From the NCBI RefSeq assembly GCF_018918125.1, contig NZ_JAHLQA010000004.1:62001-126000 (forward strand): a stretch of DNA of 64,000 nucleotides. The letters are read 5' to 3'. Position 1 is the stretch's first letter. Every line of letters starts with the position of its first letter. A program made the position numbers and the translations under genes. The notes beneath the pieces were generated by a model. The model saw only the letters and a program-made list of their open reading frames with translations. It did no database searches and was not told where the DNA came from. Below, piece after piece: positions 62,469-64,000 of the stretch. This DNA comes from Blautia sp. MSJ-19. Its GTDB lineage: Bacteria > Bacillota > Clostridia > Lachnospirales > Lachnospiraceae.

Positions 62469-62570
62469 TCAGTCATTCATGTATTCATAGTAATCTGATT
62501 CATCTGCAAATAATCTGTACACGCCATCTACCAGCCCCATGTAACCATCTGTAACGAAATATCCTTTCAT
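62469..62570 (-). CDS. 33-residue small protein
   Basis: Reading frame of 34 codons: MKGYFVTDGYMGLVDG followed by VYRLFADESDYYEYMND. GAGGTG stands 6 bases before the ATG, a very good ribosome site. Tyr and acidic residues dominate, and no signal peptide or membrane segment is seen. I recall similar very short proteins in Lachnospiraceae (MKGYF..GYMGLV..), which supports a real gene, but no function is known. It lies 112 bases ahead of the HNH gene. Confidence 0.6.
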   Translation of the reverse strand: MKGYFVTDGYMGLVDGVYRLFADESDYYEYMND

Positions 62571-62700
62571 GAAATTCACCTCAGCCTTTCTGAAATCTTT
62601 TACTGTCGCTTCATTTAATATCCATATTATCTCAGAATGGTGGTGCAAAAATCTGTACTACCAAATTTTTTTATTATTTTAATTACTCTTATAAAAATAA

Positions 62701-62757
62701 AAAAGCCGATGCCATTTCCCAACTATCCGTCAGGTCAAATCACACCGGCTTCCTTAA
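62701..62757 (-). terminator. Terminator after the metallophosphoesterase gene
   Basis: GAAGCCGGTG pairs loosely with CATCGGCTTTTTTATTTTT on the minus strand, about 40 bases after the stop codon. Confidence 0.7.
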
Positions 62758-62796
62758 CTATATCCATCATTTCTAATTTTCTAACGCTTCTCTCGT

Positions 62797-63492
62797 TTAC
62801 AAAATCCTCTGTGGTTTAAATCTCAAATAGTCTGCTGAAACCAGTCGATACATAATGCCATTCACTTCTCCCTTAAAGCTGTCATCATATCTTTTCTGTC
62901 CATGACAATGAGAATAAATCACCTGTTCGACACCGTATTCTTCCGCAATCTGTGTAAACGGACTTTCCTGTTCTCCGATAGAAGTCGGCGGATAATGCAA
63001 AAACATAATAAATTTAGAATATCCGTCCCCTTTTGCTTTATCAAAGGATATCTGCAGCCGTTCCAGCTCCCTTTCCCTGATTTTCATAAAATGTTCGATT
63101 GAGTCCTTCCCTTCATAACAATATCCTTTGGTTCCCACAAGCGCATAATCCTCATAGGTATAATAATTATTCTGAAGAAAATACATTTTCCCATCAAAGG
63201 CATCATTTAATTTCGCAGTTTTCTTTGCATCCCAGAACATATCATGATTTCCCCGAAGTAAAATCTTTTTTCCGGGAAGGTCCTCTATAAATTTTAAATC
63301 TAACTCGCACTCTTCAAGATTTCTCCCCCAGCTATGATCTCCCGTAATGACAATCGTATCCGTATCCTTCACTGATTTTCTGACATACTTTTGAATTTTC
63401 TTCTCGTGGTTTTTCCATACAGGATCAAAAACTTCCATCGGCTTGTCCACCGAAAAAGCCAGATGAAAATCCCCCATCGCCCATAGTGCCAT
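62797..63492 (-). CDS. Metallophosphoesterase
   Basis: Calcineurin-like phosphoesterase of 231 residues with all metal motifs: MGDFH at the start, ITGDHSWG, LLRGNHDMFWD, LHYPPTS and SHCHGQKR near residue 195. It is close to a group of single-domain, probably cytosolic phosphoesterases of unknown substrate. GGAGG lies 9-10 bases before ATG. The upstream gene (63562 onward) ends 70 bases earlier and is unrelated. Confidence 0.9.
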   Translation of the reverse strand: MALWAMGDFHLAFSVDKPMEVFDPVWKNHEKKIQKYVRKSVKDTDTIVITGDHSWGRNLEECELDLKFIEDLPGKKILLRGNHDMFWDAKKTAKLNDAFDGKMYFLQNNYYTYEDYALVGTKGYCYEGKDSIEHFMKIRERELERLQISFDKAKGDGYSKFIMFLHYPPTSIGEQESPFTQIAEEYGVEQVIYSHCHGQKRYDDSFKGEVNGIMYRLVSADYLRFKPQRIL

Positions 63493-63561
63493 TCTATATA
63501 TTCCTCCATTTTCTGCATCGCCGGAAAGAACCTCTGCTAATTCTCCATAATTATGAATTTA

Positions 63562-64000
63562 TTACTGTGCCTCTTCCCAATAATCTTCTGCATCCTGAAT
63601 ATCATCAAATTCATCTATATGATCATAATAAAAATCTTCCGGATCATCATAATCCTGAACATCATACATATCCTTACTACCATATGTTTCCTTGTAACTA
63701 TTTCCATTTCCCCAGCTAGAAGAATGAACAAATGTTACTGTACTGCTTACCCGCCCATTCCTACAAAGGGCCATAAATTTCTTTGCTCCATTACTGTCGT
63801 ACCACATATATCTATATTGAATATCCTGAGTTCTTTTTCCAGGTGTATTACGCCAGTAATGTTCTGTTCTTTTTTCCTGTGCTCTTCCGAGACTTGTGCT
63901 GTTGATATATTTTTCTTCCATTCCTTTATAGGGTGGTTCTTTCTTAATCTCTTCTCTTTTTTCTTTCTCCTTCCGTGCTGTATATTCTTCATATTGAGCA
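63562..64000 (-). CDS. Partial gene: PPYxGM-type protein, 5' end outside the window
   Basis: The reading frame stays open to the right edge, so the start is missing. The visible part has about 145 residues: a charged helical part (AQYEEYTARKEKEKREEIKK), then PPYKGMEEKYINSTSLG, then a beta-type segment (YRYMWYDSNGAKKFMALCRNGRV) and an acidic C-terminus rich in Asp/Tyr/Glu (DPEDFYYDHIDEFDD). I recall the motif PPYVGMSE.xIxxTSLG from proteins of unknown function in these bacteria. An ATG at 63921 inside this frame should not be taken as the start. Function unknown. Confidence 0.7.
   Translation of the reverse strand, partial: AQYEEYTARKEKEKREEIKKEPPYKGMEEKYINSTSLGRAQEKRTEHYWRNTPGKRTQDIQYRYMWYDSNGAKKFMALCRNGRVSSTVTFVHSSSWGNGNSYKETYGSKDMYDVQDYDDPEDFYYDHIDEFDDIQDAEDYWEEAQ

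Overview
The window reads as chromosomal DNA of a low-to-moderate GC Firmicute of the Lachnospiraceae type (gut Clostridia such as Blautia, Dorea or Ruminococcus). The basis is the gene content: a SCIFF peptide with its radical SAM maturase beside a fused SecDF, clostridial-type two-subunit aconitase-family hydratases, HemZ, DUF5688, TIGR04086, and strong AGGAGG ribosome binding sites with frequent TTG/GTG starts. No plasmid, phage or CRISPR signal was seen. All but one gene (a lipoprotein at 30.8-32.0 kb) lie on the minus strand, so the operons read right to left.

Layout by region. 0-4 kb: a tandem glycine riboswitch whose target gene lies off the left edge, then two consecutive small+large subunit pairs of aconitase/isopropylmalate dehydratase type in one operon. 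4-9.3 kb: two MATE exporters, a GNAT acetyltransferase, a gamma-carbonic-anhydrase-like protein and an AEC transporter. 9.4-13.9 kb: an Rpn-type nuclease, a 53-bp degenerate repeat tract, tsf and rpsB with a structured leader, a large fold-back element and an rsuA-like pseudouridine synthase. 13.9-17.5 kb: a GntR(YtrA)-ATPase-permease operon with a visible operator. 17.6-24.2 kb: CAAX protease, HAD phosphatase, a secreted proline-linker protein, a membrane Ser/Thr kinase with an apparent AUC start, argS and a DegV protein. 24.3-25.0 kb: an IS200-type element with tnpA only and a highly structured right end. 25.1-30.6 kb: a MacB-like exporter operon with two adaptor proteins. 32-43 kb: a housekeeping cluster (recJ; apt-rel-MBL-hemZ-HD-GYP-hisS-aspS). 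42.8-47.3 kb: TIGR04086-scfA-scfB-secDF. 47.4-56.7 kb: a cell-wall-anchored protein, YdcF, an amidase, DUF5688, a low-molecular-weight phosphatase, an SRA-like/Tudor-like protein and a large GGDEF/EAL receptor. 56.9-60 kb: a TetR-controlled MFS plus hydrolase operon. 60-64 kb: an ArsC/Spx-like protein, small Cys-rich and 33-residue proteins, an HNH plus DUF4268 nuclease-like pair, a metallophosphoesterase and a truncated gene at the right edge.

How genes work together. The 32-42 kb block combines translation (aspS, hisS), stringent response (rel), purine salvage (apt), DNA repair (recJ) and porphyrin metabolism (hemZ). The SCIFF peptide, its maturase and SecDF are adjacent, fitting synthesis, modification and export. 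Several control elements are compact and overlapping. A terminator arm serves as the -35 box of the riboswitch promoter, a terminator hairpin contains a ribosome binding site, and a TetR palindrome covers a -10 box. Nothing here is clearly a new multi-gene system. The best leads are the structured right end of the tnpA-only IS, the AUC start of the kinase, the SRA-like/Tudor-like protein, and the non-canonical duplicate hydratase pairs. Positions were read by eye, and no database search was run.
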